Source: an uncultured Blautia sp.
Lineage (GTDB): Bacteria; Bacillota; Clostridia; Lachnospirales; Lachnospiraceae
Length of the DNA stretch: 64,000 bases
Assembly: GCA_937893675.1 (NCBI GenBank)
Contig: CALBGI010000041.1
Span: 27,309 to 91,308, forward strand
Reading direction: 5' to 3'
Shown here one piece after another: positions 43,196 to 51,497 of this stretch. The notes beneath the pieces are model-generated. The model was not told the origin of the DNA. It did not search any database and saw only the letters and a program-made list of their open reading frames with translations. How positions within the stretch are numbered: position 1 is the stretch's first letter; each line of letters opens with the position of its first letter. The position numbers were made by a program, and so were the translations under genes.

Positions 43196-44185
43196 ATGCT
43201 GGGATTTCATAATATTATTGGACACGACGAGATTATTCAGCACCTAAAAACAGCCATCGAAATGGGGAAAGTATCGCATTCCTACATTTTTTCGGGGGCA
43301 GCAGGCTCCGGCAAAAAGCGTATAGCAAACACGTTTGCCGCAGCTCTTCAATGTGAATCTTCTGGTGAACGTCCCTGCGAAAAATGCGAATCATGCAAAA
43401 AAGCCATAGGAAAAAATCATCCGGATATTATTACGGTCACACACGAAAAGCCGGGAGTTATCAGCATTGATGAAATTCGCGACCAGATCCTCCACGATGT
43501 GGCGATCAAACCCTACTGCAGTCCGTACAAAATTTATATTGTTCCGGATGCGGAGATGATGACGATGCAGGCGCAGAACTCTCTTCTCAAAACCATTGAG
43601 GAACCGCCGGAATATGCAGTGATCCTTCTGCTTACCACGAATGTGGACAGCCTTTTGCCCACGATCCTTTCCCGCTGCGTAAAGCTGGAACTGAAGGTGG
43701 TGGAAGACAGTCTTGTGAAGAAGTATCTCATGGAACATCTTCATGTGCCGGACTATCAGGCAGAGCTGGATACTTCTTTTGCGCAGGGGAATATCGGCAA
43801 GGCAAAGGAAGCGGCAACCTCGAAAGAATTTATGGAGATGACACAGAATGCGCTGCAGATTTTGAAATTTGCAGATAGCATGGAGGTCTATGAGATGGCG
43901 GATGCGATCCGCAACCTTACCGCAGAAAAAAATAATATCAACGAGTATCTGGATCTGTTTCAGTTCTGGTTCAGAGATGTACTGATGTTTAAGGCTACCA
44001 GGGAGATTGACAACCTGGTGTTTAAACAGGAAATTAATTTTATCAAGGAGCAGGCGAGCGAGCGTTCCTATGAGAATCTTGAGAAAATTCTCGAGGCTCT
44101 GGAAAAAACAAAGGTCCGTCTCCGCGCAAATGTAAATATCGAGCTTGCGCTGGAGCTTCTGTTCCTTACGATCAGGGAGAAATAG
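43196..44185 (+). CDS. holB: DNA polymerase III subunit delta'
   Basis: Clamp-loader subunit. The 329 residues show an AAA+ domain with SGAAGSGKKRIANTF (degenerate Walker A with Lys for Thr, as usual for delta'), a zinc-binding set CESSGERPCEKCESC, SIDEIRDQI, AQNSLLKTIEEPPEYAV (sensor/SRC-like) and a C-terminal helical collar. The ATG behind GGAGGTG is used; an upstream GTG would be inside the ribosome site. It overlaps nothing and is followed after one base by ricT. Confidence 0.93.
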   Translation: MLGFHNIIGHDEIIQHLKTAIEMGKVSHSYIFSGAAGSGKKRIANTFAAALQCESSGERPCEKCESCKKAIGKNHPDIITVTHEKPGVISIDEIRDQILHDVAIKPYCSPYKIYIVPDAEMMTMQAQNSLLKTIEEPPEYAVILLLTTNVDSLLPTILSRCVKLELKVVEDSLVKKYLMEHLHVPDYQAELDTSFAQGNIGKAKEAATSKEFMEMTQNALQILKFADSMEVYEMADAIRNLTAEKNNINEYLDLFQFWFRDVLMFKATREIDNLVFKQEINFIKEQASERSYENLEKILEALEKTKVRLRANVNIELALELLFLTIREK

Positions 44186-44186
44186 A

Positions 44187-45038
44187 ATGACAAAAGTAGT
44201 AGGTGTAAGATTTCGTAATGTTGGGAAGATATATTATTTTGACCCTAAGGAATGCAAAATAAAACAGGGTGACCACGTGATTGTGGAGACAGCCAGAGGT
44301 GTGGAATATGGAAAAGTAGTTCTTGCACCGAAGGAGGTTGGGGATAATGAAGTGGTCCATCCTCTGAAAGAGGTTCTCCGCGTGGCTACCCAGGAGGATA
44401 TAGAGCGGGAAAAACAGAATCGTCTCCGCGAAAAAGAAGCATTCAAAATATGTCAGAAAAAAATCCGTGAACACAATCTGGATATGAAACTGATCCAGGC
44501 AGAGTACACGTTCGACAACAACAAAGTGCTGTTTTATTTTACTGCGGACGGACGAATTGACTTTCGCCAGCTGGTGAAGGATCTGGCATCCATTTTCAAA
44601 ACACGTATCGAGCTGCGCCAGATTGGCGTGAGGGACGAGACAAAAATTCTTGGCGGTATCGGAAGCTGCGGGCGGTGCCTTTGCTGCAACACGTATCTGT
44701 CCGAGTTTGCTCCCGTTTCCATCAAAATGGCGAAGGAGCAGAATCTTTCTCTGAACCAGACAAAGATTTCCGGCGTCTGCGGACGTCTTATGTGCTGTCT
44801 CAAAAATGAGCAGGAGACTTACGAAGAGCTGAATAAGAAGCTTCCGGGTCTTGGAGATACGGTGACTACGCCGGATGGCTTGCAGGGGACGGTACAGAGC
44901 GTCAATGTGCTTCGTCAGCTGGTAAAGGTTGTCGTGGAAGTGGACGACGAAAAAGAAATTCAGGAATACCCGGTGGCAGATTTGAAATTCCGTCCCAAAC
45001 GCAAGAAAGCAAAGGAACAAAAATCAGATGAAGAGTGA
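44187..45038 (+). CDS. ricT: PSP1-domain protein RicT (YaaT family)
   Basis: A 283-residue PSP1 protein. It holds GDHVIVETARGVEYGKVV, VRDETKILGGIGSCGRCLCC and ISGVCGRLMCCLKNE; these Cys match the Fe-S ligand pattern in YaaT/RicT. In Bacillus it forms the Y-complex (RicAFT) that directs RNase Y cleavage and affects sporulation and biofilm. The C-terminus is Lys-rich (KFRPKRKKAKEQK). Start overlaps nothing but the following trmN6 by 11 bases. Confidence 0.92.
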   Translation: MTKVVGVRFRNVGKIYYFDPKECKIKQGDHVIVETARGVEYGKVVLAPKEVGDNEVVHPLKEVLRVATQEDIEREKQNRLREKEAFKICQKKIREHNLDMKLIQAEYTFDNNKVLFYFTADGRIDFRQLVKDLASIFKTRIELRQIGVRDETKILGGIGSCGRCLCCNTYLSEFAPVSIKMAKEQNLSLNQTKISGVCGRLMCCLKNEQETYEELNKKLPGLGDTVTTPDGLQGTVQSVNVLRQLVKVVVEVDDEKEIQEYPVADLKFRPKRKKAKEQKSDEE

Positions 45039-45768
45039 TCTGGTAAAAGAAAACGAGCGCGTGGATGATCTGCAGAACGGTTATTATATCATACAGGATC
45101 CTGAGAAATTCTGCTTTGGCATGGATGCGGTTCTTCTGTCCGGCTTTTCCAGAATCAAAAAGGGTGAAACTGTTTTTGACATGTGTACCGGAACAGGAAT
45201 CATCCCGGTTCTGCTCGCTGCAAAAACGCAGGGAAAAAGCTTTATCGGTATGGAAATACAGGAAGAGTGCGCCGAAATGGCAAAGCGCAGCATTGCCTAC
45301 AATCATCTGGAGGACAGAGTGCAGGTGATACAGGGGGATATCCGGGAGGCTGCCCAAAAGTTTGGGGCGGCTTCTTTTCATGTCGTTACCTGCAATCCGC
45401 CTTACATGATCAGGGAACACGGGCTCAAAAATACGTATGTGCCCAAGGCGATTGCCCGCCACGAAATACTCTGCACTCTGGAAGATGTGGTGAGCCAGGC
45501 AGCCAGACTTCTGACGGACAACGGGCGGTTTTACATGGTGCATCGCCCCTTCCGCCTCGCAGAGATTATGAGTGTGCTGACAAAATATAAGCTGGAGCCC
45601 AAACGGATGCAGCTGGTGTATCCTTACATTGACAGGGAACCAAATATGGTTCTCGTTGAGGCGCGCAAAGGAGGCAATCCACGCATTACGGTGGAGCGCC
45701 CGCTGATCGTTTATGAGCGTCCCGGGGTGTACACCAAGGAGATCCTTGAAATCTATGGAAAACCATAA
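45028..45768 (+). CDS. trmN6: tRNA1(Val) adenine-37 N6-methyltransferase-like protein
   Basis: A 246-residue Rossmann methyltransferase with SAM motif FDMCTGTGIIPVLLAA and the N6-adenine motif CNPPYMIREHG. This matches TrmN6/YfiC and Bacillus YabB, encoded next to yaaT. The substrate is inferred from family. It overlaps ricT at the start and ends shortly before rsmI, all in one transcript. Confidence 0.9.
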   Translation: MKSDLVKENERVDDLQNGYYIIQDPEKFCFGMDAVLLSGFSRIKKGETVFDMCTGTGIIPVLLAAKTQGKSFIGMEIQEECAEMAKRSIAYNHLEDRVQVIQGDIREAAQKFGAASFHVVTCNPPYMIREHGLKNTYVPKAIARHEILCTLEDVVSQAARLLTDNGRFYMVHRPFRLAEIMSVLTKYKLEPKRMQLVYPYIDREPNMVLVEARKGGNPRITVERPLIVYERPGVYTKEILEIYGKP

Positions 45769-45814
45769 GGACCATCTGCAGACAGACACTGCCGAGATGA
45801 TAAGAGGACATATT

Positions 45815-46669
45815 ATGAGCGGAAAATTATATTTGTGCGCAACGCCCATCGGTAATCTGGAGGATATTACGCTCCGCGTGCTGCGTACCTTAAAAGAAGC
45901 AGATTTGATTGCTGCGGAGGACACCAGAAACAGCATTAAGCTTCTGAATCATTTTGAGATTAAAACGCCCATGACAAGCTATCACGAGTACAACAAGATC
46001 GAAAAGGGCCGTGTGCTTGTACAGAAGATGCTTGCGGGACAAAATATTGCTCTGATCACAGATGCCGGGACACCGGGAATCTCTGACCCGGGAGAAGAGC
46101 TGGCGGCGATGTGCCATGAGGCCGGGATTGAGGTGACTTCCCTGCCCGGACCTTCGGCCTGCATCACGGCGCTTACCATATCGGGGCTTCCCACCAGGAG
46201 GTTTGCCTTTGAGGCATTTCTCCCCGCAGACAAAAAAGAGCGGCGTACCATTTTGGAAGAGCTGAAAAACGAGACGAGAACGATCATTCTTTACGAAGCG
46301 CCCCACAGGCTTACAAAGACGCTGGGAGAGCTTTTGGAGAGCCTTGGAGACCGCAGGATGACTCTTTGCCGAGAACTGACCAAGAAGCACGAGACGGCTT
46401 TTCAGACAACGATTTCCGGTCTGATAGAGTATTACAGCCAGGAAAAGCCGCTTGGTGAGTGCGTTCTGGTAATCAAAGGAAGAAGCCGTCAGGATATTGC
46501 AGCGGAGAAGAAATCCTCCTGGGAGGAGATTTCCATTGAAGAACATGTGGCGCTTTATGAAAAGCAGGGCCATCAGAGAAAAGAAGCCATGAAGCTTGCG
46601 GCAAAGGACCGCGGGCTTACCAAAAGAGATGTTTACCAGTATTTGATCTCACAGACAGAAGAAAGATGA
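45815..46669 (+). CDS. rsmI: 16S rRNA (cytidine1402-2'-O)-methyltransferase
   Basis: SAM-dependent methyltransferase that 2'-O-methylates C1402 of 16S rRNA. The 284 residues show LYLCATPIGNLEDITLR at the start, AEDTRNS, TSYHEYN, ITDAGTPGISDPGEELA and LPGPSACITALTISGLP, with a C-terminal helical domain. The ATG of MSGKLYL, with AAGAGG before it, is preferred. Longer readings would run into trmN6. A strong terminator follows. Confidence 0.94.
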   Translation: MSGKLYLCATPIGNLEDITLRVLRTLKEADLIAAEDTRNSIKLLNHFEIKTPMTSYHEYNKIEKGRVLVQKMLAGQNIALITDAGTPGISDPGEELAAMCHEAGIEVTSLPGPSACITALTISGLPTRRFAFEAFLPADKKERRTILEELKNETRTIILYEAPHRLTKTLGELLESLGDRRMTLCRELTKKHETAFQTTISGLIEYYSQEKPLGECVLVIKGRSRQDIAAEKKSSWEEISIEEHVALYEKQGHQRKEAMKLAAKDRGLTKRDVYQYLISQTEER

Positions 46670-46676
46670 AAAAGAA

Positions 46677-46722
46677 GGGACTGTCCAAATCCAATGGAGC
46701 TGGTTTTGGACAGTCCCTTTTT
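46677..46722 (+). terminator. intrinsic terminator of the holB-rsmI operon
   Basis: GGGACTGTCCAAA (46677-46689) pairs with TTTGGACAGTCCC (46705-46717), then a run of five U residues. It closes the core block before the sugar island. Confidence 0.92.
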
Positions 46723-46833
46723 ATAATTCAAGTAAAAACAGTGGAATTACTTATAAAGACCTTGTTTTTTCTTCACAAAGAAACTATACTATATACGTTA
46801 TATAAACCATTTGGAAAAAAATGGAAATACAGG

Positions 46834-47616
46834 TTAGACAACCCCATAAGCTCCGTCAATGATGATGTCTGCACCGGTGGTATATCCGGCAGATTCACTG
46901 CAGAGCCAAATAATTGCGCCACAAAGTTCTTCTGGTTTTGCCATACGGTGCATGGGGAATAACGGCTGCCATGCTGCCATCAATTCCGGCTCTACAAAGT
47001 CGGGATCAATGGACATGGGGGTAGCCACATATCCGGGACTGATGCAGTTTACTCGAATATTTTTGTCTATCCACTCAATGGCAAGACTCTTGGTCATATG
47101 AATAACGCCAGCTTTAGAAGCGTTATATGCAGCCTGACATTGAGGAATGTTTACGATATGCCCGGAAACAGAAGCAATATTTATAATACTTCCTTTAAAA
47201 TTATTTGCAATCATAATTCGGGCAGCTTCACGACACACAATGTATTCACCTGTAAGATTGATATCCAGACATTCTCTCCACTCTTCGACAGTAGCTTCAA
47301 AAGCGTCTTTATGATAGCAAACTCCTGCATTGTTTACTACAATGTCAAGTCTGCCATACATTTCCATAATTTTTTCCATACCATTTTTAACACTGATTTC
47401 ATCTGTTGCATCAGCTAAAATATCCAGTGCTTTACCACCTTCTGCTTCAATAAGAGCTACGGTTTCTTTTGCACCCGAGCGTGAAAAAATAGCAATGTCA
47501 GCGCCGGCACGAGCCAATTCCCGGCAAATTACCTGACCAATTCCACGACCGCCGCCGGTGACTAGGGCAACCTTACCTTCCAGAGAGAACATATTTTGCA
47601 AGTAGTTTGATTTCAT
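46834..47616 (-). CDS. SDR-family NAD(P)-dependent oxidoreductase
   Basis: A classical short-chain dehydrogenase, 260 residues. Cofactor motif TGGGRGIGQVICREL (about residues 20-34), NNAG near residue 96, catalytic Ser in IASVSGH and Tyr/Lys in YNASKAGVIHM, C-terminal TTGADIIIDGAYGVV. It resembles sugar or polyol dehydrogenases (ketose reductase type), but substrate is inferred only from the island. It is transcribed divergently from the zinc dehydrogenase, head-on to replication. An AGGAGGT site and a TAACTTA operator precede the start. Confidence 0.88.
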   Translation of the reverse strand: MKSNYLQNMFSLEGKVALVTGGGRGIGQVICRELARAGADIAIFSRSGAKETVALIEAEGGKALDILADATDEISVKNGMEKIMEMYGRLDIVVNNAGVCYHKDAFEATVEEWRECLDINLTGEYIVCREAARIMIANNFKGSIINIASVSGHIVNIPQCQAAYNASKAGVIHMTKSLAIEWIDKNIRVNCISPGYVATPMSIDPDFVEPELMAAWQPLFPMHRMAKPEELCGAIIWLCSESAGYTTGADIIIDGAYGVV

Positions 47617-47632
47617 AGAGACCTCCTTTTAA

Positions 47633-47649
47633 TTAAGTTAGTTAAGTTA
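47633..47649. promoter_or_regulatory. operator-like direct repeat (TAACTTA x2, 9-bp period)
   Basis: On the minus strand TAACTTA-AC-TAACTTA, just upstream of the SDR ribosome site. The same arrangement with GG between the repeats occurs at 50250-50265 in front of the importer genes. It is the likely binding site of the ROK regulator encoded at 48875. Confidence 0.6.
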
Positions 47650-47673
47650 TTGGTTAAAAAATAATATGAGACA

Positions 47674-47702
47674 TTGACAATCACTCTTAATTTTGTCATA
47701 CT
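47674..47702 (+). promoter_or_regulatory. promoter of the zinc dehydrogenase gene
   Basis: Perfect TTGACA (47674-47679), 17-base spacer and CATACT (47697-47702). The leader to the start codon is about 100 bases. Confidence 0.6.
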
Positions 47703-47810
47703 CATAATAGGTTAAGGAACATTAGTTATTATCAATATAACATATTATCTAAAAAAATCAATAATTTTTTTGTATTATTTTGTAATTTGTACAAAAGAAA
47801 GGTGGTTATT

Positions 47811-48836
47811 ATGTTACAGCAGGTAATGACAGCTCCAGGAGTGATTGAATTTCATGAGGTTCCCATGCCAAAAGCAGGTAAGGGACAGGTTGTGGTTAAA
47901 ATTATGAAAATTGGCATTTGTGGATCAGATATCCATGTATACCATGGAAAGCATCCTTTTACCAAATACCCGGTTACGCAAGGACATGAAGTTTCCGGCA
48001 GTATTTATGAACTTGGAGAAGGGGTAACGGACTTTTCTGTTGGTCAGAAAGTTACGATACAGCCTCAGATTTTTTGTGGAAAGTGCTATCCATGTACGCA
48101 TGGAAAATATAATCTCTGCGAAGAGTTGAAAGTTATGGGGTTCCAGGATACTGGAACCGCTTCTCAGTATTTTTCTGTGGATGCTAGTAAAGTGACGCCA
48201 CTTCCAGAAACAATGGATTTTAATGAAGGTGCTATGATTGAGCCTCTTGCAGTAGCATGCCATGCTGTATGCAGAGCTGGAGATGTAAAAGGAATGAAGA
48301 TTGCAGTGCTGGGAGCTGGTCCTATAGGAAACCTTGTCGCCCAGGTGGCAAAGGCTATGGGAGCTCAAAGTGTTATGATTACGGATATTAGCGATGTCCG
48401 TTTGAAAAAAGCGGCTGAATGTGGGATCGACTTTGTATGCAACACCAAAAATACAGATTTCGGAGAAGCAATGCTTAAGTATTTTGGTCCGGATAAGGCA
48501 GATGTGATTTATGACTGTGCAGGAAATGATATTACTATGGGGCAGGCAATTAAGTATGCAAGAAAGGGAAGCACTATCATTTTAGTGGCTGTTTATGCAG
48601 GAATGGCAAATGTAGATCTGGCGGTATTAAATGACCACGAGCTGGATTTGAACACTACAATGATGTATCGCAATGAGGATTATCTGGAAGCAATTCGGCT
48701 TGTTGAGGAGGAGAAAATCAAGCTTCGTCCGCTTATGACAAAGACCTTTTGCTTCAAGGACTATCTGCAGGCATATCAGTATATTGATGAGAACCGAGAG
48801 ACAGCTATGAAGATATTGATTGACGTGCAGGCATAA
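47811..48836 (+). CDS. zinc-dependent alcohol/polyol dehydrogenase
   Basis: Medium-chain dehydrogenase, 341 residues. Catalytic zinc ligands Cys and His in GICGSDIHVYHG and GHEVSG, structural zinc Cys in CGKCYPCTHGKYNLC, and NAD motif VLGAGPIGNLVAQ near residue 170. It resembles sorbitol, butanediol and threonine dehydrogenases. The start follows GAAAGGTGG and replaces an upstream ATG without site. Given its neighbours it may oxidise a polyol to a ketose (inference). ROK regulator follows 38 bases later on the same strand. Confidence 0.88.
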   Translation: MLQQVMTAPGVIEFHEVPMPKAGKGQVVVKIMKIGICGSDIHVYHGKHPFTKYPVTQGHEVSGSIYELGEGVTDFSVGQKVTIQPQIFCGKCYPCTHGKYNLCEELKVMGFQDTGTASQYFSVDASKVTPLPETMDFNEGAMIEPLAVACHAVCRAGDVKGMKIAVLGAGPIGNLVAQVAKAMGAQSVMITDISDVRLKKAAECGIDFVCNTKNTDFGEAMLKYFGPDKADVIYDCAGNDITMGQAIKYARKGSTIILVAVYAGMANVDLAVLNDHELDLNTTMMYRNEDYLEAIRLVEEEKIKLRPLMTKTFCFKDYLQAYQYIDENRETAMKILIDVQA

Positions 48837-48874
48837 TTATTATACGAGAGGCGGGGATTACAATCACAAGGTAT

Positions 48875-50095
48875 TTGAGTATCCACAAAAAAAACATAGG
48901 AAATATGAATAAACGAAACGTTTTAAGCTGCATTGAAGAAAATCAACCGATTAACCGTTCAGCTATTGCGCAGATGGTGGGGCTTAGTATACCGGCTGTT
49001 ATGGCTATTACGGAGGAATTACTTAGTCATGGAATCATTCAATCAGCAGGAAAAACGGGTTCAGGAGTGGGAAAACATCCAGAAGTACTTTCTATTTGTG
49101 GAAGTCATTTTCGGTATGTTGGTGTGGATGTAGGACGTGTTCATACAAGAGTAGCAGTGACAGGGCAGGATGGAGAAGTTATTGCCAGCACAAATCAGCT
49201 TACACAAACGCCGGAAGAACCAAAGAAGTGTGTGGAACACATTTGCGAACAAGTGAAAAGTACACTGAAAAAATCTGCAGTGGATGCAAGTACGATTGTA
49301 GGCGTATGTATAGCAATGCCGGGATTGATTGAAACGGATACAGGTACAGTAATTTTTTCTCCCGATTTTGGGTGGAAGGATGTTCCGCTAGAACAATGGG
49401 CAAAAGAGCAGCTTTCGCCGTTTCATGTGATTGTAAGAAATGCCAACCGTGCACAAGCGCGATGGGAGACAAGACCTGGAAGAAATAATCGGGATTCCAC
49501 TATTTTTTGCGTAGGTTTGGGATATGGAATCGGATCTGGAATTATTTCTAATGGAGAAGTATACTATGGATCTTCCGGTACAAGTGGAGAAATAGGACAT
49601 ATTATTGTAAATCCTAGCGGGCCTGTCTGTTTGTGTGGAAATAATGGATGTTTGGAGGCGGTTTCTTCGGGACGTGCAATAGCGGAACAAGCGCAGCAAA
49701 TTGTAAAAAATGGAGAAAAAACTATTCTTCAGAAGATGTGTCAGGATGATATCGAAAGTATTACGGCAAAAATGGTGTTTGATGCAGCAGCCCTTCAGGA
49801 TGAGATTGCAATGAATCTTATTGATCAGGCAGCAAAGTATATCGGTATTGCGCTTGCCACGGCTATTAACATGTTGGATCCGGACACGATTTATCTTTGC
49901 GGAGGTTTGATGAGAAACGGGGATGATTTTTTTAATAGAATAAAAAAGTATACCCGGGAAAGACAAATGCAGCTGGCCGGAAGGCATGTGGCAATTTTAC
50001 CAGGCAGCAAAGAGGATTTGAATGTGGCCAGAGGTGCAACTCTGATGATCCAGGATTCTGGATGGGAGTTTGAAGCTTTGTCTTTTTTGTATTAA
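48875..50095 (+). CDS. ROK-family transcriptional regulator
   Basis: A 406-residue regulator. N-terminal winged helix (NRSAIAQMVGLSIPAVMAITEEL, about residues 27-50), then ROK sugar-binding/kinase-like domain with VGVDVGRVHTRVAV, EIGHIIVNPSGP and zinc-binding CLCGNNGCLE. The phosphate-binding DxGxT is DVGRVHT, so it is a NagC/XylR-type regulator rather than a kinase. TTG is the apparent start. Its natural targets are probably the TAACTTA sites at 47633, 50250 and 50313. A terminator hairpin follows. Confidence 0.88.
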   Translation: MSIHKKNIGNMNKRNVLSCIEENQPINRSAIAQMVGLSIPAVMAITEELLSHGIIQSAGKTGSGVGKHPEVLSICGSHFRYVGVDVGRVHTRVAVTGQDGEVIASTNQLTQTPEEPKKCVEHICEQVKSTLKKSAVDASTIVGVCIAMPGLIETDTGTVIFSPDFGWKDVPLEQWAKEQLSPFHVIVRNANRAQARWETRPGRNNRDSTIFCVGLGYGIGSGIISNGEVYYGSSGTSGEIGHIIVNPSGPVCLCGNNGCLEAVSSGRAIAEQAQQIVKNGEKTILQKMCQDDIESITAKMVFDAAALQDEIAMNLIDQAAKYIGIALATAINMLDPDTIYLCGGLMRNGDDFFNRIKKYTRERQMQLAGRHVAILPGSKEDLNVARGATLMIQDSGWEFEALSFLY

Positions 50096-50121
50096 TTATA
50101 AAAACTGAATAATAAAAAAAC

Positions 50122-50150
50122 AAACGGGATGTGTTTTATGCATCCCGTTT
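50122..50150. terminator. hairpin terminator after the ROK gene
   Basis: Ten-base stem AAACGGGATG/CATCCCGTTT with a nine-base loop. A U-run (seven) follows it only on the minus strand; on the plus strand the tail is CGGTATTTT, so plus-strand termination is expected to be moderate. Confidence 0.65.
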
Positions 50151-50213
50151 CGGTATTTTGTATAAAAAATGATAGAAAAATAGAGTGAAATACACGAAAA
50201 AGTAAATACAGTA

Positions 50214-50242
50214 TTGACATAAAAATAGATAAGATATATAAT
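50214..50242 (+). promoter_or_regulatory. consensus promoter of the sugar importer operon
   Basis: Perfect TTGACA (50214-50219), 17-base spacer and perfect TATAAT (50237-50242). A promoter this strong would normally need repression; the operator lies directly at the expected start site. Confidence 0.88.
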
Positions 50243-50249
50243 TTGACTA

Positions 50250-50270
50250 TAACTTAGGTAACTTAAGTTA
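50250..50270. promoter_or_regulatory. operator at the importer transcription start
   Basis: TAACTTAGG-TAACTTAAG: two direct TAACTTA copies with 9-bp period (50250-50256, 50259-50265); the second extends to a perfect 12-base palindrome TAACTTAAGTTA (50259-50270). It sits on or just past the predicted start of transcription. Confidence 0.65.
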
Positions 50271-50275
50271 ATAAA

Positions 50276-50306
50276 AAGAGGAAAAACAACTTCCTCTTAC
50301 TTTTTT
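50276..50306 (+). terminator. intrinsic terminator in the importer leader
   Basis: Eight-base stem AAGAGGAA/TTCCTCTT with a seven-base loop, then AC and six U residues. It lies between the promoter and the permease start (50400), so it could attenuate the operon. Confidence 0.7.
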
Positions 50307-50312
50307 AATAAA

Positions 50313-50333
50313 TAACTTAAGATATTTAAGTAA
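50313..50333. promoter_or_regulatory. third operator-like element in the importer leader
   Basis: TAACTTAA-GATA-TTTAAGTAA, an imperfect inverted repeat built from the same TAACTTA half site, just after the leader terminator. Confidence 0.45.
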
Positions 50334-50399
50334 TTACATCGGAAATCCTTGGGTGTGGCCAGCCGGAGGAAAAACAAAATTAAAAAAAGGAGAATACAC

Positions 50400-51380
50400 A
50401 TGGAGAAGAAGTCTACGTCAAATTTTAAAGACACAATGAAAAAATTCTTTTTGCAGAGCTGGTCCAGCGCAGTGGTTGCAATTGTTTTACTGGTTGTAGT
50501 TTTTGCAGTTACAACGGAAGCCTTTTTGACGCAGTACAATTTGTTTAATCTGTCAAGAACAGCAGCAGTATATGCCTTTATTGCAGGTGCGCAGTTGATG
50601 GTTGCTGTTATTGGAGGAATGAACCTTGCGGTTGGAGCAGTTGGTGCTCTGTCCTCGGTTGTGCTTGGACTGGCAGTGCAAGATCTTGGTCTTCCAACCC
50701 CTCTGGCTATTTTATTAACATTACTTGTAGGTGCTGTGTGTGGTTTGATTAATGGTTTTCTGGTTGTAAAACTGAAGTTATCCGGATTTATTATCACACT
50801 GGCTATGTCCTTTGTGTATGAAGGGATTGCGATTGGCGTTTCACATGGATATGCTTATAAACTATCTCAGAATTTTACGCTTCTCGGAAGAAGTAAGGTA
50901 GGACCTACTTCCGGATTATTTGTTATCATGATTATTTTTGTGATTTTTTTGGCGGTATTCTTTAAAAAGATGCGTTTTGGTCGAGACATTCTTGCAACAG
51001 GTGGAAATGAATCAGCGGCAGCACTTTCCGGTATTCGCACAGACAGAGTGAAAATTGCTTGTAATACGATTTCTTGTGTATTAGCGAGTGTAGCTGCTTT
51101 AATCTGGGCTTCCAGAACAGGTACCGCAGTGTCTTCTACAGGAGAGGACTGGATGCTTTATTCTTTTGCAATCTGTGCTATTGGAGGTATTAATCTGAGT
51201 GGAGGAAATTTTACCGCTATTGGTTTCTTCTGCGGTTCCTGGATTTTGACGATGATTCGAAATGGTCTGACCATGATGAATGTGGATATTTATTATGAAC
51301 AGGCGTTTCTTGGAGCGATTATTCTTTTAGCGGTATCTGTGGAGAGTATCCGTACAAGGGTATCTCAAAAAATGGGTTAA
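50400..51380 (+). CDS. ABC sugar transporter permease (RbsC type)
   Basis: A 326-residue multi-span membrane protein of the ribose/galactoside importer family. Hydrophobic segments follow one another from AVVAIVLLVVVFAVTT through TAAVYAFIAGAQLMVAVIGGMNLAVGAV and LAILLTLLVGAVCGLINGFLVV; GGNESAAALSGIRTDRVK is the conserved ATPase-coupling loop. The ATG after AAAAGGAGAATACAC is chosen. It starts the operon, ahead of the binding protein and ATPase; this C-B-A order is unusual. Confidence 0.92.
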   Translation: MEKKSTSNFKDTMKKFFLQSWSSAVVAIVLLVVVFAVTTEAFLTQYNLFNLSRTAAVYAFIAGAQLMVAVIGGMNLAVGAVGALSSVVLGLAVQDLGLPTPLAILLTLLVGAVCGLINGFLVVKLKLSGFIITLAMSFVYEGIAIGVSHGYAYKLSQNFTLLGRSKVGPTSGLFVIMIIFVIFLAVFFKKMRFGRDILATGGNESAAALSGIRTDRVKIACNTISCVLASVAALIWASRTGTAVSSTGEDWMLYSFAICAIGGINLSGGNFTAIGFFCGSWILTMIRNGLTMMNVDIYYEQAFLGAIILLAVSVESIRTRVSQKMG

Positions 51381-51497
51381 ATTTTTTTGAATTTATTAAA
51401 CAGAGGCGTAAATAGGGGGACTTCGTCTCTGAAAATAAATACCAAGATACATCAAAGCAATGCATGAACTAAAAAATGAAAATTGGAGGGACAGAAA

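Noticed and set aside
44145..44186. Longer N-terminus for ricT (14 extra codons)
   Set aside because: It would lie within holB and lack a ribosome site; the ATG at 44187 gives the conserved MTKVVGVRFRN start.
44270..44282. parS-like CACGTG
   Set aside because: Only the central six bases match; flanks do not form the TGTTTC/GAAACA arms. The same holds for the CACGTG near 19343.
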